A DNA stretch of 64,000 bases from Ramlibacter ginsenosidimutans. GTDB taxonomy: Bacteria; Pseudomonadota; Gammaproteobacteria; Burkholderiales; Burkholderiaceae_C. The position numbers were made by a program, and so were the translations under genes. The DNA is taken from the NCBI RefSeq assembly GCF_042678185.1, contig NZ_JBHUDQ010000011.1. One strand, 5' to 3'. The notes beneath the pieces were generated by a model. The model was not told where the DNA came from and did not search any database. It saw only the letters and a program-made list of their open reading frames with translations. Below, in pieces: positions 9,114-17,791 of this stretch (positions within the stretch are counted from its first letter, which is position 1; the number at the start of each line of letters is the position of its first letter).

Positions 9114-10208
9114 TCAAGCTGCGACACGACCCTTCGCACTACGAAACGAGTAAAAGAACAAGCCTCTCAGGAAAGTGTTGACTGGGCGTTCAAAGCAAAC
9201 GAACGACACGAGAGACACGGCAATGAGTAGAACGAAGTAAGACAGAAAACCCGACACGGGGCCTAGCCTCAGCGGTGCCGCGACGAAGGCGGTGGATAGC
9301 AGGTAGACGGGGAACTGCAATATGTACAGGGAGAAGCTGCACTCGCCAAGCAAGACGAGCGGTCTTGAGCTGAGCATGCGGGAAACAGTGGGCGTTGCCG
9401 ACGCAACGGCAACTATGAGCAGGAGGAAGATGGGCGCGAGCAGACTCGAACCGTACGCGAACTGGACGTTTACGTAGGAGGAGATCGCTGCTTCATTGTT
9501 GGTGATCGCGAGCACGAGAGCGGAGGCACAACCGATAGCCAGGATCGAAGTGAAGTCGCTACCGAGCACCCGGCGTCGCTCCAACACGATCTGGGACCCC
9601 GCAAGACCGAGCATGAAACTGCAATAGTGCGAAATGGGCAGGTAGTAGACAAGGCCATGGGACAGGGAAGTCCAGCCTTTGTAGTCACCCAACTCCAGAA
9701 CCGTCGTGAGGGCTACCTGCGTTATCAGCCAGAGCATCAGCGCACTCAGCATGAGAATCTTCGGAGAGATCGATACTTTCCTGATCTGAAGCACCAGGAG
9801 CGGGAAAGTAAGATAGAAAAATGCCTCGACCGACAACGACCAACCGGGAGCGTTGATCGTCAAGGCATGCCGCGGCGACCAAGCTTGCAGCAACGTCAGG
9901 TTCAAGAGCAGCGACTCGTATTCGACGGGCTCCCCTCGCCATCGACTTGTCGCCACCATAAAGGCGATGGCTATCCAGTAGACCGGCAGTATTCGAGCGG
10001 CTCTGGACCACCAGTAGAGTGTCTTGTCAACATTCTTGTTGAACGTAGACACGCCCATCACGAACCCAGACAGGACGAAGAAGAACGTGACCATTTCTGG
10101 TCCTGCGACTAGGAAGCCGGATAGGCCAAGTGGCGCGCGTCCAAAATGAAACAGCACCACGACAGCCGCGGCAATGAACCTCAGAAACGTGAGAGCTTCG
10201 AAACGCAT
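9114..10208 (-). CDS. Acyltransferase 3 family membrane protein
   Basis: This is a complete 364-residue acyltransferase-3 protein. It begins RFEALTFLRFIAAAVVVLFH, with the conserved Arg and His, then VTFFFVLSGFVMG and YWWSRAARILPVYW, followed by many membrane helices (about ten in all). Such enzymes O-acetylate or succinylate surface sugars. It is the second member in this locus (see 1-444) and closes the glycan cluster on the right. Confidence 0.85.
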   Translation of the reverse strand: MRFEALTFLRFIAAAVVVLFHFGRAPLGLSGFLVAGPEMVTFFFVLSGFVMGVSTFNKNVDKTLYWWSRAARILPVYWIAIAFMVATSRWRGEPVEYESLLLNLTLLQAWSPRHALTINAPGWSLSVEAFFYLTFPLLVLQIRKVSISPKILMLSALMLWLITQVALTTVLELGDYKGWTSLSHGLVYYLPISHYCSFMLGLAGSQIVLERRRVLGSDFTSILAIGCASALVLAITNNEAAISSYVNVQFAYGSSLLAPIFLLLIVAVASATPTVSRMLSSRPLVLLGECSFSLYILQFPVYLLSTAFVAAPLRLGPVSGFLSYFVLLIAVSLVSFVCFERPVNTFLRGLFFYSFRSAKGRVAA

Positions 10209-10561
10209 TAGTGGTGTACCTGCGGATGGCCAGGTGGTTCATGTGGCTGTCGCCCGCCAACTCTCATATGCCCCTCTGCTCCTCGCCTGCCGCCAGAATC
10301 ATGTACGACCAGCAAGCAGATCACATAGAGTGGCATACACTGCGCCGCGCGGCCCCGATGGAGCTGTTGGACCCCATGCTTTGCACACCCTGACTTGCCC
10401 GCCGCGTCCGACTGTCGTGCCCGTCCGAAGCGAGCCCGTTCGGTCTGTGGGCTGATTGTGTGTCGCTGGCTCGGAACCGCCATTGATCCGTCCGGCTCAT
10501 TTCAGTTGGATGTCGCCGCTGATCCGGGCGGTGAAGTGTTTTCCCGGCCGCACTGGTCCCC
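10209..10561. other. Intergenic region, about 353 bp, no gene seen
   Basis: The region lies between the acyltransferase start and the 3' end of the cyclic-nucleotide-domain gene, both on the minus strand. I see no coding frame with consistent composition, no tRNA and no clear terminator. The right half (about 10440-10560) gave an impression of insertion-sequence non-coding DNA, but I could not support that. Confidence 0.4.
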
Positions 10562-11050
10562 TCACACAATCAACAACCGCCCCGCCACGCTCAACATCCG
10601 CGCCCGCATCACATTCGCGGCATAGAGCGCAACCGAGAGTGCCGCCTCCGGCTCGCGCACAGTGAGCGCCTCGAAGCTTCCCCGCGTCAGCCGCCAGATC
10701 GTGGATGGCTCGATGGCTTCGACGGATGCGGTGCGCACCTCAGAAGGCGCGAAGAAGCCACCCTCGCCCACGATCGATCCGGGCGCGATGACGGCCAGCT
10801 GCAAACGCCGTTGCTTGTCCGTGCAGTACACCCGCAGCAACCCCGACTCGAGGAACAACAGGCTGCCGTCGTTCTCGCCTTCACGAATCAGGTCCGTCCG
10901 TGCTGTGGTCGATTCCAGCATCAACTCGCTCGAAAGAAGCTCCCAGGTCTCGGCCGTGAGCCGGGTGGAGTCGTAGCCGCGGTTGCGGCGGCACGCTGCC
11001 GCGATTGCGGAGGTGTCGCGGTGCAGGTTCTGGTGCTGGGTGTGCAACAT
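10562..11050 (-). CDS. Stand-alone cyclic-nucleotide-binding-domain protein
   Basis: The 162-residue product matches a Crp/Fnr-type cNMP-binding beta-roll: DLIREGENDGSLLFLESGLLRVY, then GSIVGEGGFF where the phosphate-binding cassette lies, then a final helix. It ends shortly after the dimerisation helix, so it has no helix-turn-helix and probably does not bind DNA itself. It may be a sensory subunit or a decayed Crp-family regulator; the frame ends cleanly without an obvious downstream continuation. Confidence 0.65.
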   Translation of the reverse strand: MLHTQHQNLHRDTSAIAAACRRNRGYDSTRLTAETWELLSSELMLESTTARTDLIREGENDGSLLFLESGLLRVYCTDKQRRLQLAVIAPGSIVGEGGFFAPSEVRTASVEAIEPSTIWRLTRGSFEALTVREPEAALSVALYAANVMRARMLSVAGRLLIV

Positions 11051-11373
11051 CGTGGGGGCGGTTGTCTCATCCGCTGCGCTGGAGACTAAAGTCGCAGCCC
11101 CTCGCTGACTAGGGCCCGTTGGTGCCAGCGGGTCGCGGGCACACGAGCAACGGACGGGGCTCGCTGGTGCCGAAGGCCGGCCGCAAGTCCTCGCTGCGCA
11201 AAGTCTCTCCCCGAGAGGCCGCTAGTGGCTTCAACGCACAGGAGACCGAACGGCAGCCGCAAGAAGACGGCCGGTCGCGAGAGTGAACAGGTACCGAAAA
11301 GCATGCAAAGTTATCGCTCTCAAAGCGTGTTTTAGGTAACTACTCGTATATTGGCTGGTTGGTGGAAAGCACA
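11051..11373. other. Intergenic region, about 323 bp, no gene seen
   Basis: This divergent region separates the minus-strand cNMP-domain gene from the plus-strand small gene at 11374. Short Lys/Arg-rich frames occur around 11160-11335, but none has a good start or recognisable motif. Promoters for both neighbours must lie here; none is clear enough to mark. Confidence 0.4.
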
Positions 11374-11580
11374 ATGAACAACCAGTTTCGCAAGGGCGAT
11401 GTCGTGCGCGCATTCGTGGAGGACCAGCACCGCGATCTAGTGATCGACGAAATTGCTTCGAACGGCGAGCTTGCGCAGTGCTACTGGATGAAGGGACGCA
11501 GCAAGAAGTTCGTGATGGTCTTTCTTGGCGCAGTGCAGAAACTGCAAGACGGCCACATGCCTGCACGGGAACATGAATAG
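11374..11580 (+). CDS. Small YodC/DUF2158-like protein
   Basis: This predicted 68-residue protein has the layout of the small YodC-type family: FRKGDVVRAF near the start, a turn, then LAQCYWMKGRSKKFVMVFL. The family has no established function. The ATG at 11374 has GGTGGAAAG just upstream and is preferred over the in-frame GTG at 11359. Its stop overlaps the ATG of the next gene (ATGAATAG), suggesting translational coupling. Confidence 0.6.
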   Translation: MNNQFRKGDVVRAFVEDQHRDLVIDEIASNGELAQCYWMKGRSKKFVMVFLGAVQKLQDGHMPAREHE

Positions 11581-12166
11581 CAGCGCGGTGCAGCGAGCAG
11601 CGGGTCATGCGGCCGCCGGCATGTCGAGTCTGTTCCTCAGGCGGACGCGCTATCGGTACGCCATCGAGCAGGAACTGGTCGCGCTCGCATCCCTCGTGCT
11701 TGCGGTGACGGACAGCACGAAGTGCATCCTGGCCAGAGTGCCCGAAGGTGCAGAGCGCCAGCAGTTGCTGCTCGCATGCGAACAGCTCGCGCAGGCTGCA
11801 GGTGGCGTCGTGGATCCGCGCAGCAGGATCCAGCACCTGTCGGAGTCCGGCGTCGAGGACGCGCTTCACGCATTCGTTGCGCACCAGGAGCGGTCCGCGT
11901 GCGTGCGATCCGCGGCGCTGGCAGCGGCCGTCAAGCGCGAACCTTCGTCGCGCTCCATGCGAAAGTCGAGCCGCAGTCCGGCCGCGGCAGCCGTGCGCTC
12001 GTTCCCCATGCCGAGCCGCGAAAGTGCCAGCACATGGATGCTCACGATGCCGGCTCGCGCGCGCTGGCGGAGCGCCCTCCGCTTCGGCTGCTCGCCGGTC
12101 TCGCTCTGGCGCTCTATCGGCAGGGCGCTGGAAGGGCGCCTGCGCGCAGGCGGCAGCGGAGCGTAA
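11573..12166 (+). CDS. Hypothetical protein coupled to the YodC-like gene
   Basis: This is an unrecognised protein of 197 residues. The first 120 residues look like a genuine helical protein (YRYAIEQELVALASLVLAV and ERQQLLLACEQLAQAAGG) and the codons keep a strong G/C third position. The last 70 residues are Arg/Ser-rich and less convincing. The ATG overlaps the stop of the upstream gene, with an alternative Met at residue 17. A competing frame covers the same DNA, so the assignment is tentative. Confidence 0.4.
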   Translation: MNSSAVQRAAGHAAAGMSSLFLRRTRYRYAIEQELVALASLVLAVTDSTKCILARVPEGAERQQLLLACEQLAQAAGGVVDPRSRIQHLSESGVEDALHAFVAHQERSACVRSAALAAAVKREPSSRSMRKSSRSPAAAAVRSFPMPSRESASTWMLTMPARARWRSALRFGCSPVSLWRSIGRALEGRLRAGGSGA

Positions 12167-12216
12167 GGCTATCCTCGCTGCCCTGCCCGATCCCCTCGTC
12201 CGCCAGTCCCGACTGC

Positions 12217-12735
12217 TTAGCCCTCGACCGCGACGGAAGTCGCCCGGCGCCGGTGCGCCGAGGATCTTGTGCCCGTGAGGCTCACGAGCAGCTCGCGCAG
12301 TTCGGCAGAGGCCGCAGCTTCATGCAGCGCCGGCGAGACCTTCAGCAGCACACCCCGGAACTCGCTCACATCGGCAAGCCACAGCGCCGAGACGGCCTGG
12401 CGGATCTTCTTGTCCAGGAGCGGCAGGCCGAGGAGCACGCGCAGGACCGCGTTGCGTTCCCACGCTTCGATGCACACCGTCGCCACGAACACGTCCTTGC
12501 GGCCGCGCCTTTTCTCCACCTGGATGTCGACGGTGGCACAGGACGCATCCACGCCCCAGCGATGCAGATGGTGCTCGACGAGCCTCTGGTATTCGGCCTC
12601 CAGGCCGCCCGATGCATGCCCCAGCGCCTGGTAGTCGGTCTGGTAATCGGTCTGGTACTCCGGGGTCGCGACGGCGCGGTGCCTGCCAAACCTGCGCCCG
12701 ATCCACTGCCATGCGTTCTTGTAATTGCTGCGCAT
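12217..12735 (-). CDS. Hypothetical cytoplasmic protein
   Basis: This 172-residue protein starts MRSNYKNAWQWIGRRFGRHR and has no signal peptide or membrane segment. Tandem QTDYQTDYQ lies near residue 30, and the middle contains ATVDIQVEKRRGRKDVFVATV, a plausible beta-rich domain. I do not recognise the family. The ATG at 12735 is preferred because residues further upstream look non-coding. It faces the gene at 11573 tail to tail. Confidence 0.5.
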   Translation of the reverse strand: MRSNYKNAWQWIGRRFGRHRAVATPEYQTDYQTDYQALGHASGGLEAEYQRLVEHHLHRWGVDASCATVDIQVEKRRGRKDVFVATVCIEAWERNAVLRVLLGLPLLDKKIRQAVSALWLADVSEFRGVLLKVSPALHEAAASAELRELLVSLTGTRSSAHRRRATSVAVEG

Positions 12736-12890
12736 GGGCGAATCGTTGCACGACCGACGCGCGCCGCCAACGGCTGGGCTGTGGTTACATGCAGTAACCG
12801 TGACGAATGCCGCAGCCGCGAACGGATGGCGCGGCGCAAACGCACGCGCGCTGACCACAATGCGCCCATCGCATCCGACAGGAACCCTGG

Positions 12891-13373
12891 ATGATCATGC
12901 ATGAGAGTCTCGAGCGCTTCGCGCAGTGGATCGCGGCAGCCACTGCCGCGGCAGTGGGCGCGTTCTGGATCCTGCGCACGCAGCGCCGGCGCAGGCAGCG
13001 GCAGGAACACGTCGGGCGCCTGGCCGAGGAGATCGTCCAGGTGGCGCAATCCATCGAGGTGGACCTGCTCTCGCTGCCGCGGACGACCGAATCCGCGGAC
13101 CTGGCGCGGCTTGCTGCCGACTGCCGCGTGCGCGCCACGAGCATCGGCAGCAGCCGCTGTCGCACGGCGCAGGCGCTGAACCACGCGGTCGGCCAGTTGC
13201 ACGAGGACCATCGCCGGGTGGTCGACCTGCGCTGGGAGCTCGACGCCGTGATGGCCGAGCGGCGCACCGGCAAGCCCGCGCCGCGCTCTTGCAAGTTCGC
13301 TACCGGCTCCAAGCCGACGCGGTCACGCTGGGCCACCACGGGCCTGCACACGCGCCCCTCCACGCTCGGCTGA
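12891..13373 (+). CDS. Hypothetical protein with N-terminal membrane helix
   Basis: This 160-residue protein has one hydrophobic segment (about residues 11-28, AQWIAAATAAAVGAFWIL) followed by a basic RRRRQRQ stop-transfer stretch and a helical domain rich in Arg, Ala and Glu. The pattern suggests a small inner-membrane protein with a cytoplasmic coiled portion. No family is recognised. The last 30 residues are of odd composition. It is divergent from the hypothetical gene at 12217-12735. Confidence 0.45.
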   Translation: MIMHESLERFAQWIAAATAAAVGAFWILRTQRRRRQRQEHVGRLAEEIVQVAQSIEVDLLSLPRTTESADLARLAADCRVRATSIGSSRCRTAQALNHAVGQLHEDHRRVVDLRWELDAVMAERRTGKPAPRSCKFATGSKPTRSRWATTGLHTRPSTLG

Positions 13374-13595
13374 ACCTGCGCGCTCGCGCGCTGACCTTGC
13401 GCATTTCGCTGGTGGCGGCCTGCGCAGTTCGCCTCACCCGGTGGCGCGGGGATTGCTTTGATTTTGCGCCGCACCATTGCGAAGGATTACAGGTTTGCGG
13501 GCGGATTTGCACCGCTGCGTCTTCACAGTGTCACGAAGGTCTCCTAGCATGGACCCCGGAGACCGCGACACGCGATGCAGAAGGAGACCCGCCCC

Positions 13596-13820
13596 ATGAC
13601 CGCTGCTGATTACCGCATCGAAAGCACGCAACCGATTGCCGGGCGCTTCTGGCCGGCGCAGGGCTCGCGGCAGTTCGCGGTCAGCGATCGCGCGCTGGCG
13701 GTCAGCATCGCGGCGAAAAGCTTCAGTGGCAGCAGCGAAATCCGCGTTGTGCACGTTCCCACCGGCGAAGTCGTTTTCCGCAAGCCGGCCGACCGGCCGA
13801 TGGCGAGCGACGAGCCCTGA
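13596..13820 (+). CDS. Small hypothetical protein
   Basis: This predicted 74-residue protein begins MTAADYRIESTQPIAG. The ATG at 13596 is preceded by GGAGA at good spacing, better than the upstream in-frame ATG. The middle (FAVSDRALAVSIAAKSF and IRVVHVPTGEVVFRK) looks like a compact beta-sheet protein. The function is unknown. It ends 12 bp from the stop of plsC on the other strand. Confidence 0.55.
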   Translation: MTAADYRIESTQPIAGRFWPAQGSRQFAVSDRALAVSIAAKSFSGSSEIRVVHVPTGEVVFRKPADRPMASDEP

Positions 13821-13832
13821 CCCGCCGGCCGC

Positions 13833-14573
13833 TTACGCGCGCTCCCGCAATCGGGCGACAACTTCGCGCAGGTCGTGCGCCCACGCGCGGCGGTCGCGGC
13901 CCTGCGCGGTTTCCGGTTCGCCGAAACGCACATGCGCCTCGAAGGGCGGACCCGCCAGGGTGCGCCACACCGAGGCGAGCAGCGTGTCGTCGCCCAGGTA
14001 GAGCGGCCCCGGACAGTCCTGTCCCGTCCGCCGATCGACGAAGCGCAGCGCCACCGGCTGCACCGGCACCTCCGCGGAGATCGCGGCCTGGATCAGGTTG
14101 CCGTGGAAGGGCAGCAGGTCCTCCCCATCGCCCGTGGTGCCCTCCGGAAACACCGCCACGATCTCGCCGGCCCGCAGGCTCTCCGCCATGTGGTGCACCA
14201 CGCGCATCGCGTCGCGCCGCTTCTCGCGCTCGATGTACAGCGTGCCCGCGCCGGTCGCCAGTGCGCCGATCAGGGGCCAGTGCTTCACGTCGGACTTGGA
14301 CACGAAGCGGCAGTGACGCGCCGCATGCAGCACCAGGATGTCGAGCCACGACAGGTGGTTGGACACCAGCAGCAGGGGACCTTCCGCCGGCGGGCAGCCC
14401 TCCACCCGCAACGGAACACCCAGGATGCGCAGCATCTGCCCGGCCCAGGCCTGCACCGTCGCTTCGCGCTGTGCCGGCGAGCAGCGCGGGAAGCGGAAGG
14501 TGACCGTGATCCATCCGCCCGCCGCATGCGCGAGCGCGCGCGCCAGCTTGCCGACGGCGCCCAGGGCCTTCAC
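13833..14573 (-). CDS. plsC: 1-acyl-sn-glycerol-3-phosphate acyltransferase
   Basis: This enzyme acylates lysophosphatidic acid to phosphatidic acid in membrane phospholipid synthesis. The 246-residue protein carries the acyltransferase motifs SNHLSWLDI (NHx4D, catalytic His) and VFPEGTTGDG (acyl-acceptor binding). The start is a GTG at 14573 that overlaps the stop of the upstream dihydroorotase-like gene (GTGA), so it is translationally coupled to the pyrimidine operon. Reading further upstream gives a frame antisense in character to the neighbour and is rejected. Confidence 0.88.
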   Translation of the reverse strand: MKALGAVGKLARALAHAAGGWITVTFRFPRCSPAQREATVQAWAGQMLRILGVPLRVEGCPPAEGPLLLVSNHLSWLDILVLHAARHCRFVSKSDVKHWPLIGALATGAGTLYIEREKRRDAMRVVHHMAESLRAGEIVAVFPEGTTGDGEDLLPFHGNLIQAAISAEVPVQPVALRFVDRRTGQDCPGPLYLGDDTLLASVWRTLAGPPFEAHVRFGEPETAQGRDRRAWAHDLREVVARLRERA

Positions 14574-15874
14574 CCCTGCGGAGTGGCGTCGTACGCCAGC
14601 TGGCCGCCGACGATCGTATAGCGCACCGCGCCCGGAAGCTCGTGGCCCGAGAACGGCGTGTTGCGTCCCTGGCTGCGCAGCCGATCCGGGCTGACCGTCC
14701 AGTGCGACTGCAGGTCGAAGATGCACAGGTCGGCGATGCCGCCTTCGACGAGCTGGCCGGCGCTGGCCTGCAAGGTGCCGAGCGCCGGGCCCAGCACGCG
14801 CGCGGGTTCGCTCGTGAGCACGGCGAGCGCGCGCGGCAGCCCCACGCCGTCTTCCTGGCCCCACTTGAGCGCCAGTCCCAGCAGCAGCTCGAGCCCGGTG
14901 GCGCCCGGCTCGGCCTCCGCGAAGGGCAGTGTCTTCGCATCCTCGTCCACCGGCGTGTGGTCCGAGACCAGCGCGTCGATCGTGCCGTCGGCGAGCCCCT
15001 CACGCAGGGCGGTGCGGTCCCGCTGCTGGCGCAGCGGCGGCGACAGGCGCATGCGGCTGTCGAAGTAGCCGATGTCCACGTCGGTGAGGTGCAGCGAATT
15101 GATGCTCACGTCGCAGGTGACCGGCAGCCCCTCCTGCTTGGCCTGGCGCACCAGCGCGACGCCCGCCGCACTGCTGATGCGGCACAAGTGCACGCGCGCA
15201 CCCGAGCCGCGCACGAGTTCGAAGATGGTGTGCAGCGCGATCGTCTCCGCGGCGACGGGCACGCCCGAGAGTCCGAGCCGGGTGGCGAGCGCACCGCTGG
15301 CGGCCACGCCCTTGCCCAGGTGGTATTCCTGCGGCCGCAGCCACACGGTGTAGCCGAAGGTCGATGCGTACTGCAGCGCGCGCTGCAACACCTGCGTGTT
15401 CTGCAGCGGCACCTCGGCCTGGCTGAAGCCGACGCAACCCGACTCGGTGAGCTCCGCCATCTCGGTAAGCACCTCGCCGGCGAGACCGCGTGTGAGCGCG
15501 CCGAGCGGGAACACGCGCGCCTGGTGCAGCTTTTCGGCGCGGAACTTGAGCATGTCCACCAGGCCGGGCTCGTCGAGCACCGGGTCGGTGTCCGGCGGGC
15601 ACACCACGCTCGTCACGCCGCCGGCGACGGCCGCGGCCATTTCGCTTTCCAGCATGCCCTCGTGCTCGTGCCCCGGTTCGCGCAGGCGCACGGCGAGGTC
15701 CACCAGGCCGGGCGCGACGATGCAGCCGCGCGCATCGAGCACGCGGTTGGCGCTGAAGCCCTCGGGAATCTGGCGCACGCCGATGATGCGTCCCGCTGCG
15801 ATCGCGACGTCGCCGATCTCGTCGAAGTTGCGGGCCGGGTCGATGACGCGCCCGTTGCGGATCAGGATCTTCAT
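14570..15874 (-). CDS. pyrC: Dihydroorotase-like protein PyrC' (metal ligands missing)
   Basis: This 434-residue amidohydrolase-fold protein aligns with dihydroorotase from end to end, but where active enzymes have Asp-x-His-x-His-x-Arg it reads VDLAVRLREPG: Ala61 and Arg63 replace both zinc-binding histidines. HLCRISS also lacks the usual His of HVxHxS. In Pseudomonas a non-catalytic PyrC' of this kind assembles with PyrB into the class A aspartate transcarbamoylase; here it shares one base with the pyrB stop (TGATG), fitting that role. A catalytic dihydroorotase should exist elsewhere in the genome. Confidence 0.88.
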   Translation of the reverse strand: MKILIRNGRVIDPARNFDEIGDVAIAAGRIIGVRQIPEGFSANRVLDARGCIVAPGLVDLAVRLREPGHEHEGMLESEMAAAVAGGVTSVVCPPDTDPVLDEPGLVDMLKFRAEKLHQARVFPLGALTRGLAGEVLTEMAELTESGCVGFSQAEVPLQNTQVLQRALQYASTFGYTVWLRPQEYHLGKGVAASGALATRLGLSGVPVAAETIALHTIFELVRGSGARVHLCRISSAAGVALVRQAKQEGLPVTCDVSINSLHLTDVDIGYFDSRMRLSPPLRQQRDRTALREGLADGTIDALVSDHTPVDEDAKTLPFAEAEPGATGLELLLGLALKWGQEDGVGLPRALAVLTSEPARVLGPALGTLQASAGQLVEGGIADLCIFDLQSHWTVSPDRLRSQGRNTPFSGHELPGAVRYTIVGGQLAYDATPQG

Positions 15875-16845
15875 CAGGAAATCTCCCGCGTGTTGGCGGC
15901 GACGATTCCCATCACGGCCATGCGCACCGCGATGCCGAAGGTCACCTGCGGCAGGATCACGCTCTGCTTGCCGTCGACGACGGCGGAGTCGATCTCCACG
16001 CCGCGGTTGATCGGGCCGGGATGCATCACGATGGCGTCGGGCTTCGCCAGCGTCAGGCGTTCCGGCGTGAGGCCGTAGCGCTTGAAGAATTCCTGCGAGG
16101 ACGGCAGGAGCGCGCCGCTCATGCGCTCGTTCTGCAGGCGCAGCATGATGATGACGTCGCAGCCGCGGATGCCCTCCTCCAGCGAGTGGAACACCCGCAC
16201 GCCCATCTCGCGCATGTCGCCCGGAACCAGCGTCTGCGGGCCGACGACGCGCACCTCGGCGCAGCCGAGCGTGGTGAGCGCGTGGATGTCGGAGCGCGCG
16301 ACACGGGAGTGCAGCACGTCGCCGACGATCGCCACCGTGAGGTTGGCGAAGTCCTTCTTGTAGTGCCGGATGGTGTACATGTCCAGCAGGCCCTGCGTGG
16401 GATGCGAGTGCCTGCCGTCGCCGGCGTTGATCACGTGCACGTGCGGCGCGACGTGCTGCGCGATCAGGTACGGCGCGCCCGACTCGCTGTGCCGCACGAC
16501 GAAGATGTCGGCCGCCATCGCCGAGAGATTGGCGATCGTGTCCAGCAGCGACTCGCCTTTGGCGGTGGACGAACGCGCGATGTCCAGGTTGATGACGTCG
16601 GCCGACAGCCGCGTCGCCGCGATCTCGAAGGTGGTGCGCGTGCGCGTGCTGTTCTCGAAGAACAGGTTGAACACGCTCTTGCCGCGCAGCATCGGGACCT
16701 TCTTCACTTCGCGGTCGCTGACGCTGACGAAGTTGGACGCGGTGTCGAGGATGTGCGTGATGATCTCGCGCGGCAGCCCTTCGATGGAGAGCAGGTGGAT
16801 CAGCTCGCCGTGGCCGTTCAGTTGGGGGTTTCTCTTGTGCAGCAT
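15874..16845 (-). CDS. pyrB: Aspartate carbamoyltransferase catalytic subunit
   Basis: PyrB makes carbamoyl-aspartate from carbamoyl phosphate and aspartate, the committed pyrimidine step. The 323-residue product has FENSTRTRTTFE (carbamoyl-phosphate binding), GDGRHSHPTQGLLD and MHPGPINRGVE. The ATG at 16845 gives MLHKRNPQLNGHGE, and the pyrR stop is 11 bp ahead. It probably pairs with the inactive PyrC' encoded next; no pyrI is present. Confidence 0.95.
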   Translation of the reverse strand: MLHKRNPQLNGHGELIHLLSIEGLPREIITHILDTASNFVSVSDREVKKVPMLRGKSVFNLFFENSTRTRTTFEIAATRLSADVINLDIARSSTAKGESLLDTIANLSAMAADIFVVRHSESGAPYLIAQHVAPHVHVINAGDGRHSHPTQGLLDMYTIRHYKKDFANLTVAIVGDVLHSRVARSDIHALTTLGCAEVRVVGPQTLVPGDMREMGVRVFHSLEEGIRGCDVIIMLRLQNERMSGALLPSSQEFFKRYGLTPERLTLAKPDAIVMHPGPINRGVEIDSAVVDGKQSVILPQVTFGIAVRMAVMGIVAANTREIS

Positions 16846-16856
16846 GGATGTCGTTC

Positions 16857-17375
16857 TCAGCTGGCCTGCTCGAGCTCGAAGGTGAACAGGCCGCTCGCGT
16901 CGCGGGCGAGAGCCAGCGACCGGTCGGGCGGCAGGCTCACGCGGGCGGCAGCGTAGTCGGCCTGGATCGGCAGCTCGCGGCCGCCGCGGTCCACCAGGAC
17001 CGCCAGCGCCACGGAGGCGGGCCGCCCGTAGTCGAACAGCTCGTTCAGCACCGCGCGGATGGTGCGGCCGGTGTACAGGACGTCGTCGAGCACCAGGATG
17101 TGGGCGCCGTTGACGTCGAAGTCGAACTGCGTCTGCGCCGTGGCCGACAGCCCGCGCCGCGTGTAGTCGTCCCGGTGCATCGCCGACGAGAGCACGCCGG
17201 GCCGGCCGGGCAGCGCCAGGTCCTTCTGCAGGCGCTCGGCCAGCCACGCGCCGCCCGAAGTGACACCGGCGAGGCGCGTATCGGGACGACGCAACTGCTG
17301 CACGCCGCGCAACAGGTCGCGGTACAAGGCTTCGGCGTCGAGCGTCAGCGCGCCGCTGGTGGTAGCGGGTTTCAA
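16857..17375 (-). CDS. pyrR: PyrR bifunctional regulator / uracil phosphoribosyltransferase
   Basis: This 172-residue phosphoribosyltransferase has the PRPP-binding loop ILVLDDVLYTGRTIRAVL and DDYTRRGL. In other bacteria PyrR binds pyr mRNA and has weak uracil phosphoribosyltransferase activity; position ahead of pyrB fits control of pyrimidine synthesis. It begins with TTG at 17375, with AGGAG upstream, overlapping the ruvX stop by 4 bases (TTGA). I saw no obvious PyrR-binding attenuator in the 11-bp gap before pyrB. Confidence 0.88.
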   Translation of the reverse strand: MKPATTSGALTLDAEALYRDLLRGVQQLRRPDTRLAGVTSGGAWLAERLQKDLALPGRPGVLSSAMHRDDYTRRGLSATAQTQFDFDVNGAHILVLDDVLYTGRTIRAVLNELFDYGRPASVALAVLVDRGGRELPIQADYAAARVSLPPDRSLALARDASGLFTFELEQAS

Positions 17376-17791
17376 GGCAGGCTCCTCAGGAACTGTTCCA
17401 GGATGACGCAGGCCGCGCCGGCGTCGGCATCGCGGGCGCCGGCGGCCAGCGCTTCGGTGGTGCTGTAGCGCTCGTCCACCTCGTACACCGGCTTGCCGCA
17501 GCGCCCGCGCAGCTGCCGGGCGAACTTGCGCGCACGCGCCGTATTGTCGTGGCTGGCGCCGTCCGGATGGAACGGCACGCCGACCACCAGCGCATCGGGC
17601 TGCCATTCCCGCACCCGCGCCTCGGCTTGCGCCAGCCGCGCATCGCTGCCTTCGGCGCGGATGGTGGGTTGCGGGGTGGCGGTGCGCAGCATGCGGTTGC
17701 CCACCGCCACGCCGGTGCGCTTGTGGCCGAAATCGAAAGCGAGAAAGGTCTGGAACTGCGGCGGAACGTCGGGTACCGGGCCGGCACTCAT
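17372..17791 (-). CDS. ruvX: RuvX/YqgF RNase H-fold nuclease
   Basis: This 139-residue protein is the putative Holliday-junction resolvase also implicated in pre-16S rRNA 5' processing. It has the RNase H-like strand FLAFDFGHKRTGVAVGN, VVGVPFHPDGA and VYEVDERYSTTEA with conserved acidic residues. The ATG at 17791 overlaps the yqgE stop (ATGA), the usual pairing in proteobacteria. Confidence 0.92.
   Translation of the reverse strand: MSAGPVPDVPPQFQTFLAFDFGHKRTGVAVGNRMLRTATPQPTIRAEGSDARLAQAEARVREWQPDALVVGVPFHPDGASHDNTARARKFARQLRGRCGKPVYEVDERYSTTEALAAGARDADAGAACVILEQFLRSLP

Noticed and set aside
10440..10560. Possible insertion-sequence non-coding end
   Set aside because: The impression of a familiar repeat could not be backed by inverted ends, a transposase fragment or a target duplication.
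11722..12894. 390-codon plus-strand frame across three smaller genes
   Set aside because: Its composition is Arg/Ala/Pro noise and it crosses the minus-strand gene at 12217-12735, which looks more protein-like.
16846..16856. PyrR-binding attenuator between pyrR and pyrB
   Set aside because: The gap is only 11 bp and holds no hairpin.
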